NCBI GenBank assembly: GCA_034231615.1
Contig: CM067322.1
Location: 62,759,032-62,823,031 of the forward strand
DNA: 64,000 nt
Direction: 5' to 3'
Source of the DNA: Meghimatium bilineatum
Taxonomy: Eukaryota; Mollusca; Gastropoda; Stylommatophora; Philomycidae
A program made the translations under genes and the position numbers. This document shows, piece by piece, positions 11,887 through 24,109 of this stretch. The notes beneath the pieces were generated by a model. It was not told the origin of the DNA, searched no databases, and saw nothing but the letters and a program-made list of their open reading frames with translations. The first letter of the stretch is position 1. Every line of letters begins with the position of its first letter.

Positions 11887-12640
11887 TAAATATGTCATTA
11901 TTAAGTTGTGATTCAATGCCTGTTTTTTGTCTATATCTTTATTAAGCTGTAGCTTAAATCGGTTTTTATCATTGTTAAGTATGTGGTAATCTCTATTGTC
12001 TGCTATTTGTTCAATATGAACTTAAAGTATGTTTATTTATTTAGTAAGTAATAAGGATTCTCTACCTATTTACTGTGTAGGCGAGTTAAGAATCTTTATG
12101 TTTATTATATAGAAGAATATAGTCTCTTTGTCTGTTTAATATGTTGATTTAATATATTTAACTGCCTCTTTATTTTACCCGTGTAGGAGATTAACGTCTT
12201 TATATGTTAATTGTGTAGGAGAGTAACACCTATTTGTATTTATTGTACAGGAGAGGAAAGCCTCTTGTATATATTGTGTAGGAGAGAAAAGCTCTGTATT
12301 ATAACTTTTTTTTTTTAAAAGTACCCCCTGCGCTGTGTGGCACGCTCTTTTCAGGTTTTTTAATCTAACTAAGATGACTATTTCAGAGTTATGATCATCA
12401 AACGTAACGCAGGTTGTAAGTCATATAGTTTTGTCACAAACACCACCGAAGTATAAAATACTTTATCTATTTCTATAAAGTAGGCGTTTGCTAGGTAGAT
12501 AATACAAATGTTTTATCTATTTGATAAATAGTAATTTAAAAGCCTCTTATCCGTTACCGTTCACAGCGGTATCAGAACAATTATATGTTTGTTTGCGTAG
12601 TCGAAACCTTTGGCATTGATAGAAGACCTATTTCATGAAT
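11887..12640. other. no gene; loosely repetitive T-rich sequence
   Basis: Degenerate motifs such as 'tgtgtaggagagtaa' recur around 12060-12300, suggesting an eroded minisatellite. No coding signal. Confidence 0.4.
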
Positions 12641-12860
12641 TAAGTTGGACCCCATTCGTTAAGGTTTTTGGTTATTGTTTGGCTTCCGGTTGGTCACTAT
12701 ATATTTGATTTTTTTTCATGCGATTCCAATTATATAAATATTGACGAACCCCAAAACCCACCACGCGTCCCGTCTGATAACGTGACAATTCTTGATAACA
12801 AGTCTGTACTACCTGTACCCTCCTTAGTCGCCTTTTACGACATGCTTTTCAGATAATAGT
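12640..12860 (-). mobile_element. SINE-1 fragment
   Basis: Retains 'ccttagtcgccttttacgac' and nearby diverged SINE-1 sequence. Incomplete. Confidence 0.45.
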
Positions 12861-13475
12861 GTTAATGTTATATGCCCTACCCCCCCCCCCCTTTCGCACC
12901 TTGACAATAAACGGTAGTTTTATTGGTATATATGTTATTCAAACCTGGGCTACGGATTTCACTTGAGATTAAAGAATATTTGATGTACACATTTTTCAAC
13001 TTCAGAAGCGAACTCGTTTTCGTTATACAGAATCCTTATATATCGCATCCTTTTATAACAAATTTCCCTATTTAATAACACTTTTCAAAATTCTCAATTA
13101 TATTTACTATTTATTGTTTATACTGTATTTATCGAATTTCTGTTATTACATACATGAATCGTCGGTCTCTGCAAGTTATTATAATAGAGTTGACCTGCGT
13201 TATATCGTAAAATATTAAGAGAGTTAGGAAATCCAGTTATAAAGACCCCCGATTATCTTCCGTCTGTAGCCTCTGTGTTGTACAACATGCACATACAATA
13301 TAATACTTGTCATTGTAACTGAAACACAGTAATCCATTAAATCTTTCAGTAAATTATTCCTAGATCCATATATGTCGTTTTAACATTTTGTTTCCTTGAC
13401 ATCAACTTAATCAATGATGATAGAGTAATAATTTAAGTTGTGAGTAGATAACTCTTGACTGCCTGTAGGCTTTCT
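12861..13475. other. no gene seen
   Basis: A poly-C run at about 12880-12891, then AT-rich sequence. Nothing recognised. Confidence 0.5.
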
Positions 13476-13700
13476 TACTGAAAGCATGAATCCGCCTCAT
13501 TTGACTAACTACCCGCAGTAGTTTTAAGGTGCGCCTTCTCAACGGCATGTTTGTGCTGGAGGGGCGGGGTGTGGGGAGGGGGGTGGGGGTATAGAAGCAT
13601 CCTTAATCCTCCAAGAAGAACATTTCAGTGCGGCATTATCTCAGGATAATCACGTCCTGTCAGGTGCGCAGCATATACATCTGGGACAAGTAGTTCATCT
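13476..13700 (+). repeat. dispersed repeat with embedded G-quadruplex motif
   Basis: Shares 'ggataatcacgtcctgtcagg' type words, spaced alike, with 57.1-57.31 kb ('ggattatcacgtcgtgtcagg'). This copy also contains a G-rich stretch at 13559-13590 with several runs of four or more G, a strong quadruplex candidate. Confidence 0.55.
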
Positions 13701-13889
13701 TCCTTCATGTTTTTAGTCTTCTTTTCGTCATTTCAGCGAAATTTTCAGATGAATATAATATTTTTTTAAATAAATAACAAGTACCCCGTATGTGAAGGTA
13801 CGTTACTTGCAAACAGTATACGTTAGTCGAACTCGGTTATAATAGCAGACAATAGCAGATAGCAGAGCTTTTTCACTATAACAAATAAT

Positions 13890-14063
13890 AGAGGTATGTG
13901 TTATTCTGTGAGCCACAAAGTTAGAGGTATGTGTTATTCTGTGAGCCACAAAGTTAGAGGTATGTGTTATTCTGTGAGCCACAAAGTTAGAGGTATGTGT
14001 TATTCTGTGAGCCACAAAGTTAGAGGTATGTGTTATTCTGTGAGCCACAAAGTTAGAGGTATA
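13890..14063. repeat. 33-bp minisatellite, 5 copies
   Basis: Five near-identical 33-bp units beginning 'agaggtatgtgttattctg'. Because 33 is divisible by three, both strands show spurious repetitive open frames. Confidence 0.95.
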
Positions 14064-14700
14064 AAACTCATTTTTAAATAATATATAGCATATATATCTT
14101 ATCTAAATGTATTCCCCTGGTCAAGGGAGGTAACTATATTAATGTCTTTTTAAGAAATATCACTTGACATTATATGTGATTGCATATCATAAACAAGTCA
14201 CTTTACACTATGATATGACCTTCTATTGCTTGTCACATCGTCTGCTATTCATTCATTATTCTCTCCTATTTCTATCATTATTTCACTCAGTCTTAGAACC
14301 GACTGCATTCCTCAAGATATCGTTGCAGATAATAGCAAAGGTCTTGCACCCTTTCGCCGTTTTCCAATTACAGCGAGCAAACAAAGTTTCAGGAATCAAA
14401 TTTAGATGCACTGGATATCGATCTTGTTTCTTTTTTTTTTTCCCACGAAAACATCCTGATTTGGTGTCAACTACAGACATGCTGGAAGATGTTTGTACAG
14501 CCAAGCTTATAACACTGGGTCACATTGCCTGTTTCGAGATGGAATTGCGAAATATTGGAAGACAATGTAAGACAAATCTGGAAACAAATCTGATAGATAA
14601 ATGATATGTATGAAGTGAAATCACTGCTTCGTGTTTATGTATGTTGCTGTTTTCATGTCAATACGTGCTGCTATGCACGTGTACAGACATACACACACAC
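14064..14700. other. no convincing gene
   Basis: A 146-codon plus-strand frame at 14164-14604 has no recognisable domain and includes a poly-Phe stretch from a T run. Treated as chance. Confidence 0.45.
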
Positions 14701-14701
14701 G

Positions 14702-14705
<4 letters not shown>

Positions 14706-14770
<65 letters not shown>

Positions 14771-14825
14771 AGAGAGAGAGAGTGAGAGAGAGAGAGAGAG
14801 AGTGAGAGAGAGAGAGAGAGAGAGA
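14706..14825. repeat. (AT)n followed by (GA)n microsatellites
   Basis: About 31 AT units (14706-14767), then GA repeats with GT interruptions to 14825. Confidence 0.97.
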
Positions 14826-14859
14826 AGGAGGACGGTTAAAAGATAAAAGTAAGCCTTCG

Positions 14860-15085
14860 ACAGTACTTATAAGATATCTGTATATAATTAATGAGGACTT
14901 CATTCGCTACGCCTTTGATTATTGTCGTGAGTTTCGTTCGTCACAATTTATATACTTGGGAGTCGTTGAGGATTTTTTTGCATGCGACACCAAGTATATG
15001 AATAGTGACCAGCGAAAATCATGACAATAATAAAAACCGTAATGAGTGAAATACTAATTAATTCTGTACAGTGGTCGTACACTGC
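14860..15085. repeat. long imperfect inverted repeat (hairpin element)
   Basis: The left arm (about 14877-14965) and the reverse complement of 14984-15071 align over roughly 85 bp. Shared words include 'attattgtc', 'gtcac', 'atatacttgg' and 'aattaat'. The spacer is about 18 bp. Likely a foldback or MITE-like element; internal words resemble the MITE family at 16.7, 20.3 and 42.7 kb. Confidence 0.65.
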
Positions 15086-16340
15086 GGAGGGTCTCGGGTA
15101 AGCTGAACTATGAACCAGCGTCATACCATACGGTTTTCCTATAACTGTCGGCTGCCTTATCGGTGGCTGCACAGAAAAAAAGCTGACTTACGTCACTACA
15201 GAACTTGTTTAGTAGCGATGGTACTATTCATCGACCTTCCTAGAGCATGAGTCCTGGTATCTTACTGTCTCGTGCTTGAGGGAACAATGGGTGAAATTTT
15301 TATTTCAAACCACTGATAGCAAGTGAACTTGAAACCAGGTCTGAATGTCGGCGGACGAGTGGCTTAACGCTACTGTACAGTGGATAGAAAACAAGGGATG
15401 AGTATATACCTAACAACCAAGATGTCATAGATATCTGACATAAAGGCGGATGCCACAGCAACACAAATATAGAGAAGTATAAATAAGAAAAATATGTAAT
15501 ATGTTACAAGAAAAAACATATAGAAAAAATTAGATAAACATATAAAATGTAATAAATATAAAGAACATACACAGAGACAACTTCCACGTTACGACCAATA
15601 GGTCATTATTAAGAAACAAAACACAATATAGCAGAGATCATAAATGATAAATAGCGACAAAAATGGTAACTACGCAAGAACGCTCTCACGAAGCGTTCCG
15701 TGATAATTGCAGAACATTCATGTACTTCCTGATGATAAAGTGGAACGTTTTTGTGAAAACATTCTAGTTTACTTACAATTTATAATTTCTGTTGCGTTTG
15801 TGTTTCTTGATAAATGGTCATCGATTGTAACATAGAAGCAGTCTCTTTTTATGTTATTTTTATATATCGCTGTTTATACGCACGTTATCTTTTTGGTTCT
15901 TGTCTGGAACGCGTGCCTACCTATTTGATTATTTACATTCGCTATGTTTATCAGTATATGTTTATTATTTATTAACTTACATATAAATTTAATTCGGGTT
16001 AGTTATGTAGAACACACCTTTCCTAACACTAACCCTAAAAACTATTAATGTTTAAATTTACTATTGATTAATTGTTAACATAGTATTTAGATTATTTATC
16101 TCTAAAATAAGCTGGTAGGCAAGCGTTCCTGACTAGAAACATCTTGTTTCTTATTAGATTAGTTTACTTTAAATATATTGCTACTTATCTTTATCGCATC
16201 CATTCACCCATCCAACCACAAAGCGATGACCTGTTAAGTGCCACATTCAATCAGCACACAATCAATCCTCAGCGACTTCTATCTTCGACGATACGAATGA
16301 ATGAATAAATATCTTGACCTGTTCAGTACTTGATGTTGCG
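15086..16340. other. no gene seen
   Basis: AT-rich, no RNA gene or repeat recognised. Confidence 0.5.
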
Positions 16341-16734
16341 TGCCCATGATTTTATTTGACTCATCTTCTTCTTCCACATTTGATTATTCCATGCAGTGTT
16401 GTTTTTGACAAAGAATCATGTCGACATATATATCAAAACAATGCACATGTTCGTCGTTTCACTATTGAAAGTAGCAATTCTCGTGAACCTGTATGTATCT
16501 CTATTTTATTTATTACGTTCACAGTTTTATTATGCTCTCTATAGAAAATACATATAATTCACCTGTTGAATTTGAAGACCTGTTTTCCTTTGTCCATCCA
16601 TGTCTGCAATGAGTGATCATCTCTCACAACCATACAAAACAATAGAATGCACTAGTCGTTATAAAGTTTGATTTTCACACTGACACTGTATCTGCTGTTC
16701 CAAATTAAGTTTAAACTTGACAGAGCTGTTTAAG

Positions 16735-16915
16735 CGTGACCCTAGACCTACTGGCTCAAGTAGTATTAATGACTTATTTGACAATTCCCGTGATTATAAT
16801 TTGTCACTATGATTATATGTTTAGTAGCACCCAATGGAAATAAAGGAAATAAACTATTTGATCATTTTGAAAGGCTGGATTTCATATTAGCCAGTAGGTC
16901 TTATTTTAAGACGGT
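16735..16915 (+). mobile_element. MITE-like element with 12-bp inverted termini
   Basis: 'gacctactggct' at 16745-16756 and its exact complement 'agccagtaggtc' at 16889-16900 bound about 156 bp without coding capacity. Internal sequence (gtgattataatttgtcactatgat) recurs at 20.4 and 42.8 kb. Probably a non-autonomous DNA transposon. Confidence 0.6.
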
Positions 16916-17013
16916 TTGGCTAAAGTAACTCATAAAATCTTATTTTTAGACGGTTTGGCTAAAGTCACTCATAAAACCTTATTTTTAGACGGTTTGGCTA
17001 AAGTCACTCATAG
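16900..17013. repeat. 39-bp tandem repeat, about 3 copies
   Basis: 'acggtttggctaaagt' recurs at 16911, 16950 and 16989. It starts at the right terminus of the MITE-like element. Confidence 0.9.
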
Positions 17014-17639
17014 CCTTATTTGTAATTCAATGTTGCATTCTCCATCGCTACAAATGCAGCATCCCAGATATTTGACGGTGTTCATTTCTTCAAGTCTGTG
17101 ACTACTAATCGTGTTGGTCTTATGTGTTTCTACTTTAAACCAATTATCTCTAAATAAAGGAGATAGTAATGCGTGATGATGATTCGTACTTGAAGGGAAT
17201 GACATCTATCTTCATTAGTAACCGAGTATTTGTAGTTAATACATCATGCCAGATTGTCAACCATTTATTCTCTGTCGTCATGCACTTAATTCATATTACT
17301 GACCCATCTGTGATAATGAATGTAGCGCCTAGTTTTGAGTATTTTTGGGTGAGTTCCTCTGTTTCAATCATTCCTCTGTTCTGGTGATAGCCCACTTAAG
17401 ACACATTGTTCCAAGCCCGCTGGGAAGGTGGGGAATCAGAGAATGACTTTAAGTACTTTTTTGGGAATATAAGTCAAATGGTCCTGTCACCTTTTAAAGA
17501 GTTTCCACAAAAATTACATCAAATGAAAAAGTGGATACGGCAGACGATGATAAGCAAATGTCACATTTTTTAAGTTAACGCTCCCCATCTCTACTTACTG
17601 AAAACGTATCCACGTACCTGCTTTTTATTTATTGCTATA

Positions 17640-18235
17640 CCAGACATCTGTCAATAACTTTATTTCTCTGCCTGTTTTCACCCATTAATTTGTCAGAAGT
17701 TATCTCGTTGCGGGCATTCGCCCATTAATTTGTCAGACTTTATCTCTCTGCATGTTTCCACACATTAATATGTCAGTCTTTATCTGATTGCTTGCTTTCA
17801 CCCATTAATTTGTCAAAGATTTTCTCTCTTTGATTACGTCCCCCCATTAATTTGTCAAACTTTATCTCTTTGCCTGATTCCACTCATTAATTTATCAAAG
17901 ATTTTATCTCTTTGCCTGCTTCCACTATTATTTTATTTGTCAAATACTTTATTTCTTTGCCTGCTTCCATCAATTGAGTTGTCAAAAATTTTATCTCTTT
18001 GCCTGCTTCCACCAATTCATTTGTCAAAGAATTTATCTCTTTTTAATTCTTCCACCTATTCATTTGTCAATAACTTTAGCTCTTTGCCTGCTTCCAATCA
18101 TTCATTTATCAATGATTGTATATTTTTTCCTGCTTCCACTTAATCATCTGTTAAAGACTTTATCTCTTTGTCTGCTTCCACCTTTCATTTGTTAAAGACT
18201 TTATTTCTTTGTCTGCTTTCACGCAATCATTTGCT
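17640..18235. repeat. degenerate ~42-bp minisatellite, about 14 copies
   Basis: Diverged units around 'ctttatctctttgcctgcttccac' and 'cattaatttgtcaaag'. The age shows in indels and substitutions. Open frames here are artefacts. Confidence 0.85.
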
Positions 18236-18925
18236 CTTTTTAAGTCTTAATTTCGCAAATTTTGAGGAGTGTGTCTCCTGTCATCTTTCTGTGCTTGAGT
18301 TTTAATAAAGGAGAAACTTCAGAATCTGAAGCAATTTGTCCTCAAATTAGACTGACATCTATCCCAGTAGCTTGTTTAGTTTTAGTGAACTTTCCAAAAT
18401 TACTAGACTCCAGCTGCTAAAGCTCCCGGAGCAGTAATCCGCTTAGGGCGTCTTAATGTAACAAGATGACGTTATATAAATAAGTCTTACCAGTGGTCGT
18501 GATATTTCTTGCCACTGAAATACGGTTGGATCAGTAAACAAGTGTTGTCGACAGATGTCGCAACTCTTCCTCACTATAAACAGAGTTATGCGCTAGTCAT
18601 AATTAAACTATTATCATTCATTGTTGCTTACTATCAATGCTCGCCATATGGCGATCCTGAAAATGTGAAATACTCAAACTACAGTCAAAATCCCGTACAA
18701 AGCAGATCGATGCAAATGGTTGCTTCCGGTTTAAATCTGCCATACAGATATATAGAATAAACATTAAAAAGGCCTAGAAGATTGACTTCATTGCGTTATG
18801 GCTTCCCCATTGTCTACATTATCAACAAAGCGAGATTCTGCGTGCCATGAGTAACATCCATGTCATGTATCTCCACAGCTTTATAAAATAGTCTCAGTGA
18901 ATCTCAGAAAAAACATAACGTTGTA
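18236..18925. other. no gene seen
   Basis: Nothing recognised apart from short open frames without domains. Confidence 0.45.
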
Positions 18926-18929
18926 GACA

Positions 18930-19010
18930 ACATTTCAAGATCCAGATTTGAACCTGTGACCTCTTGAGCACAATCCATTTCTTAACTGCGAGGAAGCGAC
19001 CAATTTCCCA
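18930..19010 (-). mobile_element. tRNA-derived SINE head
   Basis: The minus strand carries a B box (CAGGTTCAAATCTG) with an A-box-like stretch (TCGCAGTTAAGAAATGG) about 35 nt upstream. Resembles the copy at 25.93 kb, including 'gacctcttgagcacaa' versus 'aacctcttaatcataa'. Confidence 0.5.
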
Positions 19011-19099
19011 TGACCTGTCTTTGTGAAAGATGACAATAGCTTGCATATTTCAAACTTTCAGATGGCCACATAACGTGAGAATTGATAATATAAAATAAG

Positions 19100-19425
19100 C
19101 AGCACAGTGCACAATAGTGATATCCCATGAATCTGAGGATATTTCTAGCAAATTGCACAATAATGATATCCCAAGAATCTGAGGATATATCTAGCAAAGT
19201 GCACAATAATGATATTCCAAGAATCTGATATTTCTAGCAAAGTGCACAATAATGATATTCCAAGAATCTGATATTTCTAGCACAGTGCATAATAATAATG
19301 ATATTCGAAGAATCTGATATTTCTAGCACATTGCACAATAATGATTTTCCCTAGAAACTGAAGATATTTATAGCACAGTGCACAATAATTATATCCCTAC
19401 AATTTCGGGATATTTCTACTTTAAG
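19100..19425. repeat. degenerate ~46-bp tandem repeat, about 7 copies
   Basis: Units built on 'gcacaataatgatatccc', 'agaatctgaggatattt' and 'ctagcaaagt', with some units shortened by loss of 'gagg'. Confidence 0.9.
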
Positions 19426-19504
19426 ATTATATAGCATATTTTTATATACAATAATGAGCAAATAATAATGAACAAATACAATGAGTGTGGTCGAAGACGG
19501 AAAA

Positions 19505-19575
19505 CGTTTTGTCTCAAGCTATGAGGCTAGTGGATGTCATCTAATCGGATCTGCTTCAAATCCCCGTTCCTGCAT
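19505..19575 (+). mobile_element. possible tRNA-like SINE head
   Basis: 'ctatgaggctagtgga' and a B-box-like 'gcttcaaatccccg' at tRNA-like spacing. Weak. Confidence 0.3.
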
Positions 19576-19609
19576 TATGATTTGTCTCAAAATGTTTTTA
19601 GAGTAATAC

Positions 19610-19835
19610 TATGTTTTGGTATGTGGTATGTAAACCACTTGGCGATTTTCTAATTTTTTTCAAAGTAAGTCTGTAGTGTATTTCTATTTGTTAGTAGAAT
19701 GAAACACTTTGGTGATTTTCTAAATGTTTTCGCAATAAGTTCGTGGTGTATTTCTATTTGTTAGTAGAATAAAACTCCTTGGTGATTTTAAAACATATTT
19801 AGAATATGGTTTCTTGGTAATTTTTTTAATGTTTT
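19610..19835. repeat. ~71-bp tandem repeat, about 3 copies
   Basis: 'ttggtgattttctaa' and 'gtgtatttctatttgttag' recur three times with decay. Confidence 0.8.
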
Positions 19836-19864
19836 AAAATAAACCTTCAATGTCAAGTCTTACG

Positions 19865-20235
19865 TTGCACCACAGTGTCATATGATGTATTTTTTTCAGA
19901 AAGTAGTCTTTCTTATGAATCTCCTGAAATCCTCGCTGTCTCTGACAAGCTGTCCCACCTCCTCTAGCGATATGTGCATGCATTCCTGAATGTCTCTTGT
20001 CCAGAACGTCTTGGTTGACCTTTCCTTCTACTACCTTCTATTTCCCCCTCCAACAACACTCCATGATATGTCTTCATATGGCAGAAAAAAACCAAACTTC
20101 CTTCTTAATATGTTGTTTAATAGCCAGCCTTCTTGATTGTTGATTTGACGTGTTGGTTGGTCCTTTTTGCTGTCCATAATACTCTCAGGAGATACACCAC
20201 TGGGGTGTATGAAAAGACTATCAATCAACAAGTTG
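19865..20235 (-). mobile_element. LINE family C, minus-strand C-terminal fragment
   Basis: The minus strand encodes, with frame breaks, the family A/C C-terminal order: LRRKFGFF, EGEIEG-like, a KGQPRRSGQET-like stretch and a final RKTTF. These parallel VPGKRRKGSPRSRW and GKTTFWKENVT at 56.5 kb. 3' end at about 19870. Confidence 0.6.
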
Positions 20236-20319
20236 TATAATGTCTGAGTAGGTTTTCTGCTAAGGAAAACATCTATAACAGCCCCAAAAATGGGAACAGA
20301 ACCCTGACCAGCTGTACTA

Positions 20320-20530
20320 TACGAGCTTTTTGCTAATGGGGAATCTGGCCTTCTTAATGAATCATTTGACTATTGTCGTGACTTTCATTGATTACTATGA
20401 TTATAATTTGTGTTATAGCTAGTGAGAATCAAGGAATTGAATAGTCCAGGGAGTCGTTTTAGAAGCCTTGTTTTTCATAAGCCAATATGTCTTATATGCC
20501 AAGGGTCACGACAGAACTGAATGACTTTCC
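20320..20530 (+). mobile_element. MITE-like element, diverged copy
   Basis: Shares 'gtcgtgactttcattg', 'actatgattataatttgtg' and the right end 'agccaatatgtcttat' with the copy at 16.7 kb. The right terminus extends to 'gggtcacg', the complement of the left flank 'cgtgaccc' at 16735. Confidence 0.5.
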
Positions 20531-21120
20531 TGACTAATATTATTTGAAAAAGGTATTTAGAATCAAAATCATTGTGGCTAGATCTGCTCTAACAGCAAAA
20601 TAAACAAACTCCAAAACAAAAATGTCACTTGCAACTATATTGTTCGGAGTTGTGTCAAACTGGTCCCTATTTTGAGTAAATTTTCTTCTTGTCAAGAAGT
20701 AATTAACTTGACAGTCCATTCTCAGTTGAATATAAATGTATGTTTTCTTATTGTCTCGTCCAGATCAGCGTTTCTCAACGTGAGTAATATAGTTCTCGTT
20801 TGAGCCAAGAAAAATTGAAGGGAGGCACTGAAAAATACTTTTAAACTGTGATCCACATACACTTTTAGGGATGGAAGGGGCAGAAGATAACTATTTGTGA
20901 ACCCTATTTTTTGCGAGGAAGGTGGAAAACAACCTTGTAACTGAAAAAGAAAGCCAATGCCTTTTAAATTAAGTATAAAGCGACAGCGGAAGACAATTTA
21001 TCCCATAAGGGGGTCACGGGACAATAAAGTTCAGAACCACTGATCCAGATGCATTACTTGATAAAAACAACACATTATTCCACTCATCAACATTTTCAAG
21101 GAGCACAACAAATTGTAAGC
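20531..21120. other. no gene seen
   Basis: Unremarkable sequence up to the 26-bp satellite. Confidence 0.5.
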
Positions 21121-21122
21121 AT

Positions 21123-23140
21123 GTGGATGTAACAATATACAAGCAAATCTGGATGTAACAATATACAAGCAAATCTGGATGTAACAATATACAAGCAAAT
21201 CTGGATGTAACAATATACAAGCAAATCTGGATGTAACAATATACAAGCAAATCTGGATGTAACAATATACAAGCAAATCTGGATGTAACAATATACAAGC
21301 AAATCTGGATGTAACAATATACAAGCAAATCTGGATGTAACAATATACAAGCAAATCTGGATGTAACAATATACAAGCAAATCTGGATGTAACAATATAC
21401 AAGCAAATCTGGATGTAACAATATACAAGCAAATCTGGATGTAACAATATACAAGCAAATCTGGATGTAACAATATACAAGCACATCTGGATGTAACAAT
21501 ATACAAGCACATCTGGATGTAACAATATACAAGCACATCTGGATGTAACAATATACAAGCAAATCTGGATGTAACAATACACAAGCAAATCTGGATGTAA
21601 CAATATACAAGCACATCTGGATGTAACAATATACAAGCACATCTGGATGTAACAATATACAAGCAAATTTGGATGTAACAATACACAAGCAAATCTGGAT
21701 GTAACAATATACAAGCACATCTGGATGTAACAATATACAAGCAAATCTGGATGTAACAATATACAAGCAAATCTGGATGTAACAATATACAAGCAAATCT
21801 GGATGTAACAATATACAAGCAAATCTGGATGTAACAATATACAAGCAAATCTGGATGTAACAATATACAAGCAAATCTGGATGTAACAATATACAAGCAA
21901 ATCTGGATGTAACAATATACAAGCAAATCTGGATGTAACAATATACAAGCAAATCTGGATGTAACAATATACAAGCAAATCTGGATGTAACAATATACAA
22001 GCACATCTGGATGTAACAATATACAAGCAAATCTGGATGTAACAATACACAAGCAAATCTGGATGTAACAATATACAAGCAAATCTGGATGTAACAATAT
22101 ACAAGCACATCTGGATGTAACAATATACAAGCAAATCTGGATGTAACAATATACAAGCACATCTGGATGTAACAATATACAAGCAAATCTGGATGTAACA
22201 ATACACAAGCAAATCTGGATGTAACAATATACAAGCAAATCTGGATGTAACAATATACAAGCACATCTGGATGTAACAATATACAAGCAAATTTGGATGT
22301 AACAATACACAAGCAAATCTGGATGTAACAATATACAAGCACATCTGGATGTAACAATATACAAGCAAATCTGGATGTAACAATATACAAGCAAATCTGG
22401 ATGTAACAATATACAAGCAAATCTGGATGTAACAATATACAAGCAAATCTGGATGTAACAATATACAAGCAAATCTGGATGTAACAATATACAAGCAAAT
22501 CTGGATGTAACAATATACAAGCAAATCTGGATGTAACAATATACAAGCAAATCTGGATGTAACAATATACAAGCAAATCTGGATGTAACAATATACAAGC
22601 AAATCTGGATGTAACAATATACAAGCAAATCTGAATGTAACAATATACAAGAAAATCTGGATGTAACAATATACAAGAAAATCTGGATGTAACAATATAC
22701 AAGCACATCTGGATGTAACAATATACAAGCAAATCTGGATGTAACAATATACAAGCACATCTGGATGTAACAATATACAAGCAAATCTGGATGTAACAAT
22801 ATACAAGTAAATCTGGATGTAACAATATACAAGCACATCTGGATGTAACAATATACAAGCAAATCTGGATGTAACAATATACAAGCACATCTGGATGTAA
22901 CAATATACAAGCAAATTTGGATGTAACAATATACAAGCAAATCTGGATGCAACAATATACAAGCACATCTGGATGTAACAATATACAAGCAAATCTGGAT
23001 GTAACAATATACAAGCACATCTGGATGTAACAATATACACGCACATCTGAATGTAACAATATACAAGCAAATCTGGATGTAACAATATACAAGCAAATCT
23101 GGATATAACAATATACAAGCAAATCTGGATGTAACAATGT
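21123..23140. repeat. 26-bp minisatellite, about 78 copies
   Basis: Monomer 'ggatgtaacaatatacaagc' plus 'aaatct'. Variants are gcac for gcaa, atacaca for atataca, aaattt for aaatct, and rare gaaa or gtaa. The reverse complement has no stop in any of the three frames and 26 is not a multiple of three, so all three minus frames stay open for about 2 kb and give the same 26-residue periodic peptide. These frames are not genes: there is no start context, no domain, and the three frames are equivalent. Confidence 0.98.
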
Positions 23141-23615
23141 AAAAATAAAATACAGAACATTAGGTACAATCTTAAATTTTCGACGTCTGTTGGCGAAATA
23201 AAAAAATATATAAGTAACTAGAGTCACGAACATAACTATGAAGATGACCGCAGACAGTATGGTGATTCTGCAGATAGCATGCATCCCTTTAAATCAATGA
23301 GAGACAGCTACAGTTTAGCCATTAGCACAAAGAAACAGAGATCAAGTTTTAGGCAACCCTAAATAATCCGATTTTCAATCACCATCTCGAAATCAAAATG
23401 GAAGAGAAATCTATCTTTTTTTCGGTATCCTCTCCTCCCTCCACTTCTCTTACCATAGATATGTCGACGGCTCTGGGTCAAGTGATGTGCTGCTTCGAAA
23501 AAGAAAAGCTTACTGTATAAATATGTCACCTATTCACAGTGTACTGGAGCATATTTGATGGGACACTCGTGAGACCAACTGAATGCAAAGACGTCAGTTA
23601 ATTACATAAATAATA
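23141..23615. other. no gene seen
   Basis: Spacer between tandem repeats. Confidence 0.5.
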
Positions 23616-23619
23616 CTAA

Positions 23620-23755
23620 GTAATGAAACTAGATAATTTTCTATCACTGCTTACAAATAAACTAGATAATTCTCTTTCAATGCCTACAGTACAACTAGAT
23701 AATTCTCTATCACTGCCTACAATAAAACTAGATAATTCTCTAGCACTGCCTATAT
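23620..23755. repeat. ~32-bp tandem repeat, about 4 copies
   Basis: 'aactagataattctctatc' and 'actgcctacaat' repeated four times with minor change. Confidence 0.9.
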
Positions 23756-24109
23756 ATCTGAACAACAGAATAATAATCTAGTAACAAATACATATGTAAC
23801 AATGCAAAATACATGGAAAATAAACATAACGACATGCCAACGACATAACGTAATGAAGTATTAAAAAATTCAGTTAAAATCGTTGCAGTAATTCGCACTA
23901 AATTATACCTAACGTAAACATAGTAAAATGTAACATGTCGCTATATATTCCATGCAAGAAACCTCACTACTATGAAAGCTGCTGAATAGCTCGTGCAACG
24001 TAAAAGATGACAAATGAATATAAATACGAAATTTATTCGCCAGATATGTAAACACACTGGTAAACAAACCATCCAGACAAGTCACACAGAAGCCAAATAA
24101 ATCGACTAG

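Larger units (their letters stand above)
16341..17400 (-). mobile_element. LINE family B, minus strand, decayed and interrupted
   Basis: On the minus strand, 17205-17010 keeps the post-motif-D RT segment (EEMNTVKYLGCCICSDGECNI). The region 16700-16345 holds the complement of the YGCE / WMDKGK / RRTC C-terminal block also found at 4.8-5.2 kb. A MITE-like element (16735-16915) and a 39-bp tandem repeat sit inside it. Stops throughout. Confidence 0.55.

Noticed and set aside
13803-14081. Repetitive frames on both strands
   Set aside because: Artefact of a 33-bp tandem repeat.
14164-14604. 146-codon plus-strand frame
   Set aside because: No recognisable motif; includes homopolymer-encoded Phe run. 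Treated as chance in AT-rich DNA.
14658-14903. Low-complexity frame rich in Ser/Leu and Tyr/Ile
   Set aside because: Encoded by AT and GA microsatellites.
21014-23284. Three overlapping minus-strand frames of 671-756 codons with a CLYIVTSRFACILL-type periodic peptide
   Set aside because: Produced by a stop-free 26-bp satellite; all three frames are equivalent and extend only slightly into unique sequence.
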